64,000 nucleotides of DNA from Emticicia sp040253585 (GCF_040253585.1 NZ_JBELAU010000001.1:372001-436000), one strand, 5' to 3'; positions 25,887-34,520 are shown, counted from the stretch's first letter. Numbers and translations: made by a program. The notes: generated from the sequence alone by a model not told the origin.

Positions 25887-26966
25887 TTATACTTTATTTG
25901 ATTTTGCTCTCAAACTAAAATCGGCTAAAACTAAAGCCGCCATTGCCTCAACGATTGGCACTGCACGTGGCAAAACACAAGGGTCATGGCGACCTTTACC
26001 CGAAACAATTACTTTTTCGCCTTCGGCATTGACACTTTCTTGGTCTTGCATAATGGTGGCTACAGGCTTAAAAGCTACTTTGAAATAAATGTCTTCACCA
26101 TTAGAAATTCCGCCCTGAATACCGCCCGAAAGATTGGTTTTTGTGTGTACTTTGCCGTCTTCGCCAATAAAAAACTCGTCGTTATGTTCTGAACCGTATA
26201 GTTCAACTCCCTCAAAACCACTACCATATTCAAAGCCTTTCACAGCATTGATTCCCAACATGGCTTTGCCAAGTTCGGCGTGTAGTTTATCAAAAACAGG
26301 TTCGCCCCAACCTACTGGTACACCTTTAATAACACAAGTAATGATTCCTCCGATTGAATCACCTTTTTTGCGAGTTTCATCAATATAATCAAACATTTTT
26401 TGAGCCATTTCTTCGTCAGGACAACGCACAGCATTATCATCTGTTTTTGAAAGGTCAAGCTCAAAATATTGTTTATTAAGTTTTAGCTTTCCAACTTGTG
26501 AAACGTAGGCTTGAATCGTAATGTTATTGGTAGAAAGAAGCGTTTTTGCCAATGCACCAGCAGCTACACGAGCAGCCGTTTCACGAGCCGAGCTACGTCC
26601 ACCACCACGATAATCACGGTTGCCATATTTGGCCGTGTAGGTATAATCTGCGTGTGAAGGACGAAATTGGGTAGCGATGTGGCTATAATCTTTTGAGCGT
26701 TGGTCTTCGTTCGGAATCACCATTGCGATAGGAGTTCCGGTAGTTTTTCCTTCAAAAACCCCAGAAAGAACTTGGAATTCGTCAGATTCTTTGCGTTGGG
26801 TGGTGATTCTTGACTGGCCAGGTTTTCGTCTGTCGAGTTCGTTTTGAATAAAATTTTCATCAAACTCTACTCCCGCTGGGCATCCATCAACTATTACTCC
26901 GATTGCTTTTCCGTGCGATTCTCCGAAAGTCGATATTTTAAAGATTTTTCCGTAAGTGCTACTCAT
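25887..26966 (-). CDS. aroC: Chorismate synthase
   Basis: Last step of the shikimate pathway: converts EPSP to chorismate with reduced FMN, in the cytosol. A normal 359 residues. Signatures seen: FGESHGKAIGVIVDGCPAG near the start, RRKPGQSRITTQRKESDEFQ, then YRGGGRSSARETAARVAAGA and the C-terminal GKGRHDPCVLPRAVPIVEAM. The conserved His and Asp residues of the active site fall in these blocks. It appears to be monocistronic: terminator downstream, short repeat-filled spacer upstream. Confidence 0.98.
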   Translation of the reverse strand: MSSTYGKIFKISTFGESHGKAIGVIVDGCPAGVEFDENFIQNELDRRKPGQSRITTQRKESDEFQVLSGVFEGKTTGTPIAMVIPNEDQRSKDYSHIATQFRPSHADYTYTAKYGNRDYRGGGRSSARETAARVAAGALAKTLLSTNNITIQAYVSQVGKLKLNKQYFELDLSKTDDNAVRCPDEEMAQKMFDYIDETRKKGDSIGGIITCVIKGVPVGWGEPVFDKLHAELGKAMLGINAVKGFEYGSGFEGVELYGSEHNDEFFIGEDGKVHTKTNLSGGIQGGISNGEDIYFKVAFKPVATIMQDQESVNAEGEKVIVSGKGRHDPCVLPRAVPIVEAMAALVLADFSLRAKSNKV

Positions 26967-26997
26967 TTATTAATTATCAATTATTAATTATCAATTG
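26967..26997. repeat. Short TTAATTATCAA tandem repeats
   Basis: Two adjacent copies of TTATTAATTATCAA-like sequence just upstream of aroC, related to the AATTAAGAATT repeats at 29992, 37795 and 58529. Confidence 0.5.
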
Positions 26998-27056
26998 TAC
27001 TTTTTAGCAATTTAAACAGCGAAATTAACTTGCTCGAAGTTCGGTTTGCCTCTCGA

Positions 27057-28427
27057 TTATTCATTATTGGCTTTTTTCTTTCTTCCCCAATTAAATAAAT
27101 ATAAACTTCCTATTAACATGCAGATTATCAGTAAGTTAGAAATGTTTTTTAAGACTTCTTGATAATTGGTTTCGGTTCGAGAAGTATCGAGTTTATCAAT
27201 TCCTGCAAAAATATCGTTGGAGGCATCTGTTTCTTTACTGGCAATAGTTTTTCCTAAAACCTTGATTTTTAGAGCTGATTTGAGGGTATCATATTGTTCT
27301 TTTTTGGTATTGAAAAATACCCAAAAGAAATACTTATCAAATTGATATTGACCAGAGTCTTTGGGTAAAATTCGATATCTGAACAGTTTTTCTTTACTTG
27401 GCTGGCCATTGGGATGGTTTTCTTTGATTTCGGGAGGGTAAAAATCAAAAAAACTATCATTGGTAGGAGAGGTAACATTAACGGTTGAAAAGTTGCCATC
27501 ACCCACAATCTTGAATAAATAACTGAAACTTTTACCTGTATTAATTTTACGAGTTTCGATTTGCTCAACTAAACTAAAATTTCCTGACGAAACTTTATCT
27601 TTGAGTGGATGCTCTGGTAAATCTAAAACTGAAATGGTTTGCGGAGTATCTTTGAAAATAATACTTTCCTTGGCATTTTTAATGGTTTGAATCATTCTTA
27701 ACTCAACCGCTGGAATATTAATAGGTTTGTTGTTAAGTGGAAAATAATTTGCTTCAAAAAACTGGTAAGAAAGATATTTTTTGCCGTTGATTATGGTCGG
27801 TATTCCTTTCAAATCCGAAATTAAAATTCTTTGTTCTAAGCAATCGGGCGATTTTATCTTCTTGGAAATAGCATCAACTTGGGCGTTTAAATCATCAGCA
27901 AAGTCCATCTTTAATGTATTGCTTTCTGCTACATAGAAAGCAAGCGATACTTTGAAACCTTCGCCTACATAGACTTTACTTTTACTAACACTCATAGCCA
28001 AAAAGGCATTGTTTTTAGCTTTTTCGGCTGAAATCGACTCATTGCTTTCATCAGTGTCATCAGCTGGTGAATTTACCACAATATTAAAAGATTCGGTAGT
28101 ATATTCTTTGCTATTGATCGTCAGTGTAAAGCTCGGAATCTTGAAATTACCTTCTCTGTTTGGTGTGTAGTTTTGGGTGATGGTGTAGCCAAGTGGATTT
28201 TTAGAAAATACTTTTTGTCTTGCCCCTTTTGTGAAATTTGGCAATTCTGGAAATGCACTCATTGCAGATTTATCGGTATTCCGAATGAAAACTTTAATCG
28301 TAAAGTTTTCTTCCAACAAAATATTTTTTTTACTCAGTTCAATTTTTACATCTTCTTGTGCTAAAGCGAAATTGGATGCTAAAAAAAGTAAAAAAATATA
28401 GAAAATATGTATCTTTCGGACGTTCAT
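27057..28427 (-). CDS. BatD family protein
   Basis: About 456 residues, starting at ATG 28427 (MNVRKIHIFYIFLLFLASNF, signal peptide); longer in-frame starts run across the divergent promoter. The fold is repeated beta-sandwich (VKIELSKKNILLEENFTIKV, MSVSKSKVYVGEGFKVSLAF), with a C-terminal transmembrane helix (NLLIICMLIGSLYLFNWG) and a basic tail, as in BatD proteins linked to the Bacteroides aerotolerance (Bat) operon. Unlike the usual arrangement, no batA/B/C/E or MoxR gene is nearby, so it is isolated. It probably acts as a periplasmic membrane-anchored scaffold in stress response. Confidence 0.85.
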   Translation of the reverse strand: MNVRKIHIFYIFLLFLASNFALAQEDVKIELSKKNILLEENFTIKVFIRNTDKSAMSAFPELPNFTKGARQKVFSKNPLGYTITQNYTPNREGNFKIPSFTLTINSKEYTTESFNIVVNSPADDTDESNESISAEKAKNNAFLAMSVSKSKVYVGEGFKVSLAFYVAESNTLKMDFADDLNAQVDAISKKIKSPDCLEQRILISDLKGIPTIINGKKYLSYQFFEANYFPLNNKPINIPAVELRMIQTIKNAKESIIFKDTPQTISVLDLPEHPLKDKVSSGNFSLVEQIETRKINTGKSFSYLFKIVGDGNFSTVNVTSPTNDSFFDFYPPEIKENHPNGQPSKEKLFRYRILPKDSGQYQFDKYFFWVFFNTKKEQYDTLKSALKIKVLGKTIASKETDASNDIFAGIDKLDTSRTETNYQEVLKNISNLLIICMLIGSLYLFNWGRKKKANNE

Positions 28428-28461
28428 TCTACAAAAATAACCACTATTCTCTTTCTTTACT

Positions 28462-29484
28462 ATGATTTGCTTGATTTTTAAGAAAAAAGCCCACTTACTA
28501 TTCCTTTTATTGTGTGCAAACACCATAAATGCTCAATGGATAAAACAAGAATCTGGAACCGATGCTTCATTTAGGTCGATTCACGCCATCAGCAAAAAAG
28601 TTGTATGGGCGGGTGGGAGTAAAGGTACGGTTTTACGGACAACCAATGCAGGTGCAACATGGCAAGTATTAAAAGTAAATGGTGCTGAAAAACTGGACTT
28701 TAGAGACATTTATGGTGTGAGCGAAAAAGTAGCTTACATTATGAGTGCGGGTTTGGCCGAAGAAGGTGCTGCAAAAGTTTTTAAGACAACTGATGGAGGT
28801 AATTCATGGAAAGTAGTACTGGAGTATAAAGATAAAGGTGTGTTTTTCGATTCAATGGATTTTTGGAATGAAAAAGAAGGAATACTAATCGGTGACCCAA
28901 TTGATGATAAACCATTTATTTTAAGAACACTTGATGCAGGAAACACTTGGCAAAGAATCAATAGAGAAAAGCTACCACCTGTACTTGAAGGAGAGGCGTC
29001 GTTTGCCTCAAGCGGCACTTGCGTGGCTGTCCAAGCCAATGGAAAAGCGTGGCTCAACACTCAAAGTAGAATTTTCTTCACGGCTGATAAAGGTGAAACG
29101 TGGCAAGTTTATCAAACACCATTTAAACAAGGGCAAACTTCGGGTATTTTTGGATTACATTTTTGGAATGACAACCAAGGAATTGCCGTAGGTGGTGACT
29201 ACAAAAACGATAAAGAAAAAGTAGAAAATGTGGCGATTACGAACGATGCTGGCAAAACTTGGAAGTTTTTGGCAGCTGCCAAGCCTGATGGTTTGAAAGA
29301 ATCGGGTTGGAGACTACCCAATAAAAGCCTTTTACTGGTCGGAACTTCGGGTACGAGTATTTTAGAAAAAGATAAAATTGAATGGAAAGCCATTGATAAT
29401 GAATCTTTCCACTCAATTTCATGCTTCAAAGATGCTTGTTGGGCAATCGGAGGCAAAGGAAACTTAGCGAAATGGGGAAAGTAA
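28462..29484 (+). CDS. YCF48/BNR-repeat exported protein
   Basis: A 340-residue exported beta-propeller. Signal peptide to about residue 24 (ANTINAQ). Asp-box repeats occur at regular spacing: TTNAGATWQ, TTDGGNSWK, TLDAGNTWQ, TADKGETWQ, TNDAGKTWK, each in a blade. This is the YCF48/Hcf136-like or sialidase-like fold. In non-photosynthetic bacteria the function is usually unknown. Two Cys near the end (SCFKDACWAIGG) could form a disulfide. It is divergent from batD with only 34 bp between starts, so the promoters overlap. Confidence 0.88.
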   Translation: MICLIFKKKAHLLFLLLCANTINAQWIKQESGTDASFRSIHAISKKVVWAGGSKGTVLRTTNAGATWQVLKVNGAEKLDFRDIYGVSEKVAYIMSAGLAEEGAAKVFKTTDGGNSWKVVLEYKDKGVFFDSMDFWNEKEGILIGDPIDDKPFILRTLDAGNTWQRINREKLPPVLEGEASFASSGTCVAVQANGKAWLNTQSRIFFTADKGETWQVYQTPFKQGQTSGIFGLHFWNDNQGIAVGGDYKNDKEKVENVAITNDAGKTWKFLAAAKPDGLKESGWRLPNKSLLLVGTSGTSILEKDKIEWKAIDNESFHSISCFKDACWAIGGKGNLAKWGK

Positions 29485-29515
29485 TATATAAAATATGACG
29501 GGGCCGCCCGTGCGG

Positions 29516-29547
29516 ATATGAATTATGTAAAATCTCATAATTCATAT
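29516..29547. terminator. Bidirectional hairpin between YCF48-like and DUF6249 genes
   Basis: A perfect 12-bp stem (ATATGAATTATG, 29516-29527, with 29536-29547) with an 8-base loop, placed between converging genes. It is AT-rich without a strong U tract, so it is a moderate terminator at best. Confidence 0.55.
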
Positions 29548-29561
29548 CACATATTCCATAA

Positions 29562-29912
29562 TTATTTTGCTCTTTCATCAATTTTGAGCTGAATATAATA
29601 CGAAACTAACAAACCTGCTCCGCCAAAAAACATAATTAAAGCAGGATAAAGTGCATCGTTATCTTGTTTTATGCTGGCAATCATGTTGGCTACAAAAATG
29701 CCGAGTCCGACACCTACAAAAAGGCATCCCCAACGCAATGCTGACGCTGGATTAACTCTTGCACTTTGTTTTTGAGGCAATGTCATACCTTTTTCAATCA
29801 TTGCCATTTTCTCGTCATTATCAAATTTTCTTAAAAAAAATATTAGTACAACTGTGCCTAAAATGGCGGTAATCGGAATCGACATTGCTACAATCGCTGC
29901 TCTTGGGTCCAT
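29562..29912 (-). CDS. DUF6249-like small membrane protein
   Basis: A 116-residue protein with three predicted membrane spans (about 8-27, 61-80, 88-108) and a short cytoplasmic loop FDNDEKMAMIEKGMTLPQKQ between the first two. The pattern matches the DUF6249 family of Bacteroidota. Function is unknown. It is divergent from the ECF sigma gene, and both promoters share the same GTAAC-N17-CATCCTAT layout, so this protein is probably under that sigma factor. Confidence 0.75.
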   Translation of the reverse strand: MDPRAAIVAMSIPITAILGTVVLIFFLRKFDNDEKMAMIEKGMTLPQKQSARVNPASALRWGCLFVGVGLGIFVANMIASIKQDNDALYPALIMFFGGAGLLVSYYIQLKIDERAK

Positions 29913-29954
29913 AATTTTGTATATGTTTATATGTATTGAAATTTTATTTTGCTG

Positions 29955-29984
29955 ATAGGATGCAGGTTTCTGTGCGGAGGTTAC
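29955..29984 (-). promoter_or_regulatory. Putative ECF-type promoter of the DUF6249 gene
   Basis: On the minus strand GTAAC (29984-29980), a 17-bp spacer and CATCCTAT (29962-29955) lie 43 bp upstream of the DUF6249 start. The identical layout precedes the sigma gene on the other strand. Confidence 0.6.
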
Positions 29985-29991
29985 AGATGTT

Positions 29992-30026
29992 TTAATTAAG
30001 AATTAAGAATTGAGAATTGAGGATTG
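29992..30026. repeat. AATTAAGAATTGAGAATT repeats
   Basis: Three to four imperfect copies of AATTAAGAATT/AATTGAGAATT in tandem in the spacer between the divergent DUF6249 and sigma genes. The same type occurs at 34392, 37795, 37870 and 58529. Confidence 0.6.
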
Positions 30027-30128
30027 TTTAAAGTGTTGATTATAAGTGTATTATCGTTTAAATAGTCGCCCAAATTTTCTTGAAATATTTTCATTAATGT
30101 CATAAAAATATTTTTTTGAGTTTTAAGT

Positions 30129-30158
30129 GTAACTTTTTCCAAACTCTCTGCATCCTAT
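30129..30158 (+). promoter_or_regulatory. Putative autoregulated ECF promoter of the sigma gene
   Basis: GTAAC (30129-30133), a 17-bp spacer and CATCCTAT (30151-30158). It ends only four bases before the GTG start, so the transcript would be leaderless or nearly so. It matches the divergent promoter at 29955-29984 in both boxes and in spacing. Confidence 0.6.
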
Positions 30159-30162
30159 TATC

Positions 30163-30738
30163 GTGAATGATAATCAGAAAGATATAAACCTCCTCAATCG
30201 TATCAGAACTGGCGATAAATCGGCTTATAAGGAGTTGATTAATCGCCATAAAGACTACGCCTTTACGGTTGCGTATCGAATTTTGAATAACCGAGAAGAT
30301 GCCGAAGAAGTAGCACAAGATGCTTTTATGCAGGTTTTTGGAGCTTTGTCTTCCTTTAATTCCGAATCAAAATTTACAACTTGGTTTTATCGCATTGTTT
30401 TTAATGCGGCTCTGATGCAAAAACGTAAGAATAAAGTAGAGGTAGTTGATATTGAAACTTCATCAGAAGCATTTTTAGTAAGTCATTCAAGCGATTCGGC
30501 GGAAGATTTAAGAAAAATCGAAAGAAAAAAAGCCATTCAGCAAGCACTCCAAAATCTTTCGGCTGATGATACCACAATGATAACTTTATTTTATCTAAAA
30601 GAATTATCGTTGGAAGAAATTGCTGAAGTCACACAAATAAGTGCCGAAACTGTTAAGGTAAAAATTCACCGAGCCAGAAAACGTTTGGCCGAAGAAATGA
30701 AAAAACTTTGGAAGGATGAAGTGAAAAGTTTATTATGA
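30163..30738 (+). CDS. ECF-type RNA polymerase sigma factor
   Basis: A 191-residue sigma-70 family factor starting with GTG at 30163 (MNDNQKDINLLNRIRTGDKS). Region 2 shows YRILNNREDAEEVAQDAFMQ and FTTWFYRIVFNAAL; region 4 shows LSADDTTMITLFYLKELSLE and EVTQISAETVKVKIHRARKR as the helix-turn-helix. It directs polymerase to a stress or envelope regulon. It is followed by a serine hydrolase gene and a two-span membrane protein that may be the anti-sigma factor. Its own promoter and the divergent promoter share boxes, suggesting autoregulation. Confidence 0.94.
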   Translation: MNDNQKDINLLNRIRTGDKSAYKELINRHKDYAFTVAYRILNNREDAEEVAQDAFMQVFGALSSFNSESKFTTWFYRIVFNAALMQKRKNKVEVVDIETSSEAFLVSHSSDSAEDLRKIERKKAIQQALQNLSADDTTMITLFYLKELSLEEIAEVTQISAETVKVKIHRARKRLAEEMKKLWKDEVKSLL

Positions 30739-30801
30739 AATAAACAAAACGTGCAGAATATTTCTCTTGCCTTTTGTCTAAAATCTTTTGTCTAATTGTA
30801 C

Positions 30802-31875
30802 ATGAAAAGCTATTTTAAAATTACATTTTTACTTATCGTTATTTTATCAACTAAAACATTTGCACAAACTTTTGAAGCGAAAATTGATAGTTTGATTCAA
30901 ACAGAATTCAATGAAAAACATGGACCAGGTGGAGTATTTCTGATTGCTAAAGATGGAAAACCGATTTATCAAAAGGCTTTTGGCAAAGCAAATGTAGAGT
31001 TAGATGTTGACCTAACGTCCGAAAGTGTTTTTCAGATTGGTTCAATGACCAAACAATTTACGGCCGTTGCGGTGTTGATGCTCGAAGAACAAGGGAAATT
31101 GAATGTAAATGACTCAATTGCTAAATATATTGCAGATTATCCAGCGGGCGATAAAATTACGATTCATCATTTACTGACGCATACTTCGGGTATTAAAGAT
31201 TTTACGAAAATGAAAACGCTTCGTGATATTGCCCAAAAAGAAATGACTCCAAAAATGATGGTCGATTTTTTTAAGAATGAACCCGTTGATTTTTCCCCAG
31301 GCGAAAAATTCGATTATAATAATTCGGGTTATGTGGTTTTGGGTTATATCATTGAATTAGTTTCGGGCGAAACGTATGAAGATTTCATAAAAAAACATAT
31401 TTTTGAAAAAGCAGGAATGAGTCAGTCTTATTATGCCACCGATAGGCAAGTAATTAGTAAACGAGCCTACGGTTATCATAAAAAAGAACACGGATTTGTC
31501 AATAAAACCGTTATTAGTTTTAGTGTGCCGTTTTCGTCGGGTTCATTGATGTCGAGCGTGGGCGATATGCTGAAATGGCAAAATGCTTTGAATAAAAACC
31601 TACTTTTGAACGCTGAAAGCACCAAAAAAGCATTTAGTAAGTATAAATTAAATAACGGGGAAGAATTTACATATGGTTACGGCTGGCACATAAAAGAACT
31701 AAACGGAACACCAAGCCGAGAACACGGTGGTAGCGTATTTGGCTTTAAATCAATGGGTGTGTATATTCCGAGCGAAGATATTTACGTTGTTGGTTTTAGT
31801 AACTGCGATTGTCATTCGCCAACCCAAATAACGAGAGATATTGCTGATTTAGCTTTAAAAAAGTATAAAAAATGA
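30802..31875 (+). CDS. Exported serine hydrolase (beta-lactamase/DD-peptidase fold)
   Basis: About 357 residues from ATG 30802 (MKSYFKITFLLIVILSTKTF, signal peptide ending AQT). The class C beta-lactamase/DD-peptidase fold is shown by the SxxK motif in QIGSMTKQFTAV, YNNSGYVVLGY (YxN) and the KTG-equivalent block REHGGSVFGF. These enzymes act on peptidoglycan-like or ester substrates in the periplasm; a true beta-lactamase role is not implied. It lies 63 bp after the sigma gene and before the putative anti-sigma gene, so it may belong to the same operon and reflect an envelope-stress function. Confidence 0.9.
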   Translation: MKSYFKITFLLIVILSTKTFAQTFEAKIDSLIQTEFNEKHGPGGVFLIAKDGKPIYQKAFGKANVELDVDLTSESVFQIGSMTKQFTAVAVLMLEEQGKLNVNDSIAKYIADYPAGDKITIHHLLTHTSGIKDFTKMKTLRDIAQKEMTPKMMVDFFKNEPVDFSPGEKFDYNNSGYVVLGYIIELVSGETYEDFIKKHIFEKAGMSQSYYATDRQVISKRAYGYHKKEHGFVNKTVISFSVPFSSGSLMSSVGDMLKWQNALNKNLLLNAESTKKAFSKYKLNNGEEFTYGYGWHIKELNGTPSREHGGSVFGFKSMGVYIPSEDIYVVGFSNCDCHSPTQITRDIADLALKKYKK

Positions 31876-31929
31876 TTTATTTTGCTTCGAAAATGATTGG
31901 GGAGCAGTAAATCAAAAACAAATAATCGT

Positions 31930-32427
31930 ATGAAAATGCTAACTGACGAACAAATATTTGATGTTTTGGATGGTTGTGCTTCAAAAGAATTGTTGACACA
32001 GCACCAAAACTTACTGTCTGAATCGGCTGAGTATAAAGCATACTTTGAAGAGTTAGAAACCGTACATTTCGATTTAATTGCTTTACCAATAGAAAAGCCT
32101 TCAGCTCAATTTACCGAAAATCTTCTGGCAAATATTGCCTATGCTCCAGTAAAGAAAAAGTCTTGGAGTAGCCAACTTACGTGGATGTTTTTGGCTTTGA
32201 TGTCGGTATTTTTTGTGGCAACAATCAGCCTGACGCTGTTTTATTTCTCCAGCTCAAATTCGGCCATCGAAATACCGAGGGTCAATCATTTAGAAGTGGT
32301 CAATAATTTCTCGACAGATATTTTGGTGAAATTAATGATTTTGGTCAATTTGGTCGTTTTACTAGCAATTTTTGATAAAAAAGTACTTAAACCTTACTTT
32401 CTGAATAAGAAAATGCGACTAAGTTAA
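31930..32427 (+). CDS. Two-span membrane protein, possible anti-sigma factor
   Basis: About 165 residues from ATG 31930 (MKMLTDEQIFDVLDGCASKE). The cytoplasmic N-terminus (1-80) resembles the short zinc-less anti-sigma domain of Bacteroidota ECF loci. Two membrane spans follow (LTWMFLALMSVFFVATISLTLFYF and VKLMILVNLVVLLAIF), with about 30 residues between them facing the periplasm. Position one gene after the sigma factor supports an anti-sigma role, but no clear signature motif is present. Its end overlaps the convergent GNAT gene by 9 bp. Confidence 0.6.
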   Translation: MKMLTDEQIFDVLDGCASKELLTQHQNLLSESAEYKAYFEELETVHFDLIALPIEKPSAQFTENLLANIAYAPVKKKSWSSQLTWMFLALMSVFFVATISLTLFYFSSSNSAIEIPRVNHLEVVNNFSTDILVKLMILVNLVVLLAIFDKKVLKPYFLNKKMRLS

Positions 32428-32862
32428 AGGTATCAAAAAACTAAAACCGTGTTTCTGAAAGCCCAACGATTCATAGAATTGGTGGGCTTTTTCACGTCTA
32501 ATATTACTTGATAAATTCATTTTGTAACAACCTTTTTCTCGGGCATAATCCATTGCAAACTCCATCATTAGTTTTCCAATGCCTTTGCTTTGCATGGTCG
32601 GTAGCACGCCTACATCTTCAACCACTGCCGAAGGCGTTCCCATGTGAGCCATATTTTCCATGATTAATACGGCAAAAGTTCCCACAATTTGCTGTTCAAA
32701 TTCGGTGACAAATACTTTATAATCAGGATATTGTTGTTGTTTTAGAAATATCCTTTGTGCTTTTTCGAGCGATAAAACTTTTCCATTATCAAGAGATTCA
32801 GCATAAATGTGCAGAATATCTTTCACATCATTGAGGGTTGCTTGGCGAATATTTATTTCCAT
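32419..32862 (-). CDS. GNAT family N-acetyltransferase
   Basis: About 147 residues from ATG 32862 (MEINIRQATLNDVKDILHIY). The GNAT acetyl-CoA loop is seen in VEDVGVLPTMQSKGIGKLMM, followed by the C-terminal KGCYKMNLSSNIRREKAHQF and YESLGFQKHGFSFLI. It transfers an acetyl group from acetyl-CoA to an unknown amine in the cytosol. It overlaps the end of the convergent membrane-protein gene. The five extra N-terminal codons of a longer frame (start 32877) are not needed for the fold. Confidence 0.9.
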   Translation of the reverse strand: MEINIRQATLNDVKDILHIYAESLDNGKVLSLEKAQRIFLKQQQYPDYKVFVTEFEQQIVGTFAVLIMENMAHMGTPSAVVEDVGVLPTMQSKGIGKLMMEFAMDYAREKGCYKMNLSSNIRREKAHQFYESLGFQKHGFSFLIPLT

Positions 32863-32928
32863 GCTGAATATTTTCAAACTTTTTACACAAACACTAAGTT
32901 ATACATTCTCAGTTAAAAAATTAAAGTT

Positions 32929-33099
32929 GTGAGTAAAAGAAAAAGTGAAAATGTGACAGTACTCAATCAGAGGTATGCCACAGAAGACTATTATTATGAG
33001 AACGGATTTTTGGTTTTTACGAGTGCCTATCACTTGAAGCGTGGGTATTGCTGTAAAAACGGGTGTCGTCATTGTCCGTATGGTCATAAAAAAAACTAA
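32929..33099 (+). CDS. DUF5522 small cysteine-containing protein
   Basis: A 56-residue gene starting with GTG at 32929. Translation: SKRKSENVTVLNQRYATED then YYYENGFLVFTSAYHLKRGY and CCKNGCRHCPYGHKKN. The YHLKRGYCCxNGCRHCPY block is the signature of DUF5522, with a likely metal-binding CC-x3-C-x2-C cluster. Function is unknown. It lies on the plus strand, upstream of rpmB, with 91 bp between. Confidence 0.88.
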   Translation: MSKRKSENVTVLNQRYATEDYYYENGFLVFTSAYHLKRGYCCKNGCRHCPYGHKKN

Positions 33100-33190
33100 C
33101 CTATACTTTTTCCTTTCCAAAAAAATATGTAATTTTGCACTCCGTTTTAGGAAAGTATTCATTTTTTCATAGAAAATATTCAATAAGGCA

Positions 33191-33430
33191 ATGGCAAAAG
33201 TTTGTCAAATCACTGGTAAGAAAACGCAAGTCGGTAATAACGTATCGCACGCTAACAATAAAACTAAGCGTAAGTTTTTCCCAAATTTAAAAACTAAAAG
33301 ATTCTTTTTAGAATCTGAAGGTGTATGGGTTTCGTTGAAAGTTTCGACTTCAGCACTTCGTACAATCAACAAAAAAGGCTTAGAAGCTACTATCGTTGAT
33401 GCAGCTCGTAAAGGTACTTTAGCGTTATAA
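33191..33430 (+). CDS. rpmB: 50S ribosomal protein L28
   Basis: A 79-residue ribosomal protein. MAKVCQITGKKTQVGNNVSH and KTKRKFFPNLKTKRFF are characteristic of L28, with the Cys at position 5 typical of this group. It binds 23S rRNA in the large subunit. In many Bacteroidota rpmB is followed directly by rpmG; here the next gene is a purine nucleoside phosphorylase, so the usual partner is absent. A terminator follows the stop by about 30 bases. Confidence 0.97.
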   Translation: MAKVCQITGKKTQVGNNVSHANNKTKRKFFPNLKTKRFFLESEGVWVSLKVSTSALRTINKKGLEATIVDAARKGTLAL

Positions 33431-33461
33431 TTCGCTAAACATTACAGAAAGGCATAAAAGG

Positions 33462-33490
33462 AAGCATGACTCACAAGGTCGTGCTTTTTT
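33462..33490 (+). terminator. Terminator of rpmB
   Basis: Arms AAGCATGAC (33462-33470) and GTCGTGCTT (33478-33486) pair with one G-U, and a run of six T follows. Confidence 0.8.
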
Positions 33491-33576
33491 GTGTTGGTTT
33501 CGACAATTTTCTAAGAAATTTCGTATATTTCTGAAAAGTAAATAAGAATTAAAAACATACTTGTAAATTTTAAAAT

Positions 33577-34389
33577 ATGCTACATATCAACGAAGCAACT
33601 GCTTATATTCAATCAATTATCGGCGATTTTAAGCCACAATTTGGAATTATTCTCGGTACAGGACTCGGAAAACTCACAACTGAAATCGAAGTTGAGCATA
33701 CTATCAACTATGAAGATATTCCTCATTTTCCCATCGCAACGGTTGAATTTCATACTGGAAAATTACTTTTCGGGAAGCTCGAAGGTAAAAATGTGGTGTG
33801 TATGCAAGGGCGTTTTCATTATTATGAAGGTTATTCGATGAAACAAGTGACGTTTCCTGTACGAGTAATGAAACTACTCGGAATCGAACGATTATTTGTC
33901 TCGAATGCTTCGGGAGGAATGAATCCGATGTATCACGAAAGCGATTTAATGATTATTGAAGACCATATTGCCTTATTTTTGCCCGAAAATCCATTAGTTG
34001 GAGCGAATATCATGGGCGACCGTTTCCCTGACATGAGTGAGCCTTATGATTTAGAAATGATCGAAAAAGCCAAAATTATTGCGACCCAAAATAATATTGA
34101 AGGTGTACACAGCGGCACGTACGTGAGCGTAACAGGTCCACAACTCGAAACCAAAGCCGAATATAGATTATTGAGAAATTTGGGGGCCGATGCCGTAGGA
34201 ATGAGTACTGTTCCAGAAGTAATTGTGGCTCGTCAGATGGGGATTCCTGTTTTCGGAATTTCAGTCATTACCGATATGTGTATTCCTGAAACCTTAAAAA
34301 AGGCAGAAATTGAAAATATTTTGGCAGCAGCTTTCAAAGCCGAACCAAATATGACACTGATTATCAAGGAATTAATTGGAAGTTTGTAG
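33577..34389 (+). CDS. Purine-nucleoside phosphorylase
   Basis: A 270-residue trimeric-type PNP: splits purine ribonucleosides with phosphate to base and ribose-1-phosphate in the cytosol. FGIILGTGLGKLTTEIEVEH holds the phosphate loop, VVCMQGRFHYYEGYS the conserved phosphate-binding His, VSNASGGMNP the base-binding part, and GADAVGMSTVPEVIVARQMG the sugar-binding block. Length and motifs match the PNP family (COG0005). The hpt salvage enzyme is elsewhere in this window. It ends before a strong terminator. Confidence 0.95.
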   Translation: MLHINEATAYIQSIIGDFKPQFGIILGTGLGKLTTEIEVEHTINYEDIPHFPIATVEFHTGKLLFGKLEGKNVVCMQGRFHYYEGYSMKQVTFPVRVMKLLGIERLFVSNASGGMNPMYHESDLMIIEDHIALFLPENPLVGANIMGDRFPDMSEPYDLEMIEKAKIIATQNNIEGVHSGTYVSVTGPQLETKAEYRLLRNLGADAVGMSTVPEVIVARQMGIPVFGISVITDMCIPETLKKAEIENILAAAFKAEPNMTLIIKELIGSL

Positions 34390-34435
34390 TGAATTGATAA
34401 TTATTAATGAAGAATTAAAAATGGAGAATTGATAA

Positions 34436-34474
34436 CTAAAAAGCCTTCTGAGCATAGCTTAGAAGGCTTTTTAG
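34436..34474. terminator. Bidirectional terminator between PNP and TonB receptor genes
   Basis: Near-perfect 18-bp arms (CTAAAAAGCCTTCTGAGC, 34436-34453, with 34457-34474) with one G-U pair; A/T tracts on both sides of the GC core. Confidence 0.88.
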
Positions 34475-34477
34475 TAC

Positions 34478-34516
34478 TAACCAGTTACCAGTTACAAATT
34501 TCCAGTAACCAGTTAA
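34478..34516. repeat. AACCAGTTACCAGTTAC repeats
   Basis: Tandem degenerate ACCAGTTACCAGTTAC copies next to a shorter TCCAGTAACCAGTTA copy, related to the fold-back repeats at 24885-25012. Located immediately after the TonB receptor gene stop. Confidence 0.6.
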
Positions 34517-34520
34517 TGAT

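Noticed and set aside
29499..29515. GC-rich blip GGGGCCGCCCGTGCGG in an AT-rich spacer
   Set aside because: Only a 5-bp stem can form and no gene or known site fits; may be chance.
30802..31875. True antibiotic-resistance beta-lactamase
   Set aside because: The motifs show only the general serine beta-lactamase/DD-peptidase fold; position in a sigma locus suggests an envelope role.
32899..33183. Minus-strand frame of 94 codons
   Set aside because: It overlaps the DUF5522 gene, whose signature cysteine block is on the plus strand; the minus frame shows no signature.
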